Part shown: piece by piece, positions 62,920 through 64,000 of the stretch
How the letters are laid out: each line of letters begins with the position of its first letter
How positions within the stretch are numbered: the first letter of the stretch is position 1
Source: Nostoc spongiaeforme FACHB-130
Lineage (GTDB): Bacteria > Cyanobacteriota > Cyanobacteriia > Cyanobacteriales > Nostocaceae
Length of the DNA: 64,000 nt
Assembly (NCBI RefSeq): GCF_014698475.1
Contig: NZ_JACJTB010000004.1
Span: forward strand, 184,984-248,983
Direction: 5' to 3'
The notes under the pieces: model-generated
Databases searched by the model: none
Seen by the model: only the letters and a program-made list of their open reading frames with translations
What the model was told of the DNA's origin: nothing
Translations under genes and position numbers: made by a program

Positions 62920-63726
62920 ATGTCATTTTTAACCAAATATCGAGCTAATAGCCAATTATTGTTGACTCTAGGGTTAATGATATCGGGATTATTGATATTA
63001 CCCAACCCAGCCAAAGCTGTTACACTTGCGCCTCTAACATCACAAGATGCTAACCCAGGCTTTGATGACACAGACTTTAATTTACTCCTAGATCAAGGAG
63101 ATTTTAAGGAGTTGTTTGTTGCTGAAGCTCGAATTGGTAACAATGGGTTTGGTGGCAACGGCGAGCGGGAATTAGGGATTAATCGAGATGTGAGAGCAAC
63201 TGTAGATGCAGGGCTACCCGTGGCTAAAGCAGATTTAGTCTGGGGTAATGGTAAAGTTTGGGATTTTAGTTTGGAATATACAGGTAGCAAGGTAACTTAC
63301 AAAGTGTTTGATGCTAACCAAACCTTCCAATTAATGACTCAAGAATTTAGCGGTGCTGTCACAGATATCTTTATCCGCACTTTTGCTAATAAAGGTAGTG
63401 GTAGTAACGTTCAAAACGCTGTTTCTTTAACTAATTTAGTTCTTAATGGTACAGCGTTAGGAAGTTTAGCCTCAGCAAGTACAAATACTACAAAGGATTT
63501 AGATTATCTCCATCTCACTGGTCTTTCTGCACCCTTTACACTAACTGGTAAAACAGCATTTAGCTGGGTTGGTGCTGCACCTAGTCGTTCTAACCTGGCC
63601 TTCCAAATCAAAGTCGGTACTTCTCAATCAGTTCCAGAACCTAGTACTCTTGCGGCTATCTTCTTGGCTACTATGACAGGTGCAGCAAGGTTAAAAAGAC
63701 AAAAGACAGCTGCTCAAAAAGTTTAA
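62920..63726 (+). CDS. PEP-CTERM sorting domain protein
   Basis: A 268-residue exported protein. I place the start at ATG 62920 (MSFLTKYRANSQ, GTGGAG nearby), ten residues inside the longest frame. The signal peptide is about residues 10-33 (LLLTLGLMISGLLILPNPAKA-V). The mature part resembles choice-of-anchor proteins (NNGFGGNGERELG, WGNGKVWDFSLEYTGSKVTYKVFD). The C-terminus has VPEPSTLAAIFLATMTGAARLKRQK: PEP motif, hydrophobic segment, basic tail. It is presumably processed by an exosortase and anchored at or released from the surface. No exosortase is in the window. Confidence 0.82.
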   Translation: MSFLTKYRANSQLLLTLGLMISGLLILPNPAKAVTLAPLTSQDANPGFDDTDFNLLLDQGDFKELFVAEARIGNNGFGGNGERELGINRDVRATVDAGLPVAKADLVWGNGKVWDFSLEYTGSKVTYKVFDANQTFQLMTQEFSGAVTDIFIRTFANKGSGSNVQNAVSLTNLVLNGTALGSLASASTNTTKDLDYLHLTGLSAPFTLTGKTAFSWVGAAPSRSNLAFQIKVGTSQSVPEPSTLAAIFLATMTGAARLKRQKTAAQKV

Positions 63727-63813
63727 ATTGATTGCGTAATTTAGGCTAATCAAGATTGTCTGTAGAAACTGGGTATACGGGTATACAGTTCAGTTAAGGC
63801 AACAACTTAGACT

Positions 63814-63892
63814 GGTGTAGGTTGGGTGGAGGAACGGAACCCAACATTCACGCATAATTTGTTGGGTTACGCTATCGCTACACCCAACCTTG
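63814..63892. repeat. AGGTTGGGTG / CACCCAACCT dispersed repeat
   Basis: Inverted arms at 63819-63828 and 63881-63890 enclose CGGAACCCAACATTCACGC and GTTGGGTTACGC. This is the widespread Nostoc 'AACCCAAC' repeat, also represented at 41379-41545. Likely a non-coding dispersed element. Confidence 0.7.
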
Positions 63893-64000
63893 TATATTGA
63901 GGGAAGTAGTAGACCGTCCCAACCTTGGTCACAATAGACCGCTATGTAGCACGGGTCACTACAAAAATCTCTTTGACAGAACTCGAACAGTCGCCAGGGG

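Overview
The window is chromosomal DNA of a filamentous, very probably heterocyst-forming cyanobacterium of the Nostoc/Anabaena type. The evidence is an allophycocyanin gene (apcD), a plant-type zeta-carotene desaturase (crtQ), the cyanobacterial split ATP synthase operon with both b and b' subunits, many GCGATCGC (HIP1) octamers, abundant heptamer-type short tandem repeats (STRRs) and a patX-type gene with the HetR-inhibiting RGSGR pentapeptide. No rRNA, prophage, intact transposase gene or CRISPR array is visible.

Layout. 1-5 kb: purF (cut by the window edge) and purL on the minus strand, an orphan terminator hairpin that may end a small RNA, and apcD. 5-14 kb: a 23S rRNA m5U methyltransferase, an anti-sigma-type ATPase, a decayed ORF, tRNA-Val(UAC), a DUF2227 membrane protein, a GerMN lipoprotein-like protein, an unannotated 55-aa gene next to a DUF442 phosphatase-like gene, a ComFB-family protein and the PcrA/UvrD helicase. 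14-24 kb: glycogen synthase, a VOC protein, an MtnX-like phosphatase, a beta-propeller-like protein, a VanY carboxypeptidase, two transporters (AEC, GPH), a phosphoribosyltransferase and a class II glutamine amidotransferase. 24.8-29.4 kb: one giant 1517-aa RTX-like protein made of about sixty 20-residue units, with a nearly identical 600-bp internal duplication.

29.4-33.6 kb: an FHA membrane protein, a NurA nuclease with a repeat-derived insert, a HAD hydrolase and a peroxiredoxin. 34.0-40.5 kb: the ATP synthase operon atpI-B-E-G-F-H-A-C, with STRRs in several gaps and a strong terminator. 40.8-46.8 kb: accessory DNA with two orphan antitoxin-type genes, dispersed repeats and a small ribbon-helix-helix gene, plus the crtQ-SRPBCC pair. 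46.8-52.4 kb: a DUF6930 protein, an A-type Fe-S carrier, a TPR protein, a TIGR01777-type epimerase and an FHA protein. 52.5-57 kb: a copper P-type ATPase with two STRR-derived in-frame inserts, then a run of small membrane proteins (59-aa, DUF2752, two TM2). 57.7-64 kb: a CPBP protease, an intact and a broken Uma2 gene, a secreted small protein ending in RGSGN-LVY, the patX gene with a TCCGGA (DIF-type) promoter element, and a PEP-CTERM protein.

Most genes are ordinary cyanobacterial housekeeping. The most notable signals are the PatX locus with its promoter, the 20-residue solenoid protein, two families of small TA-flanked MITE-like elements (two copies each), and STRR blocks that have entered coding sequences in frame.
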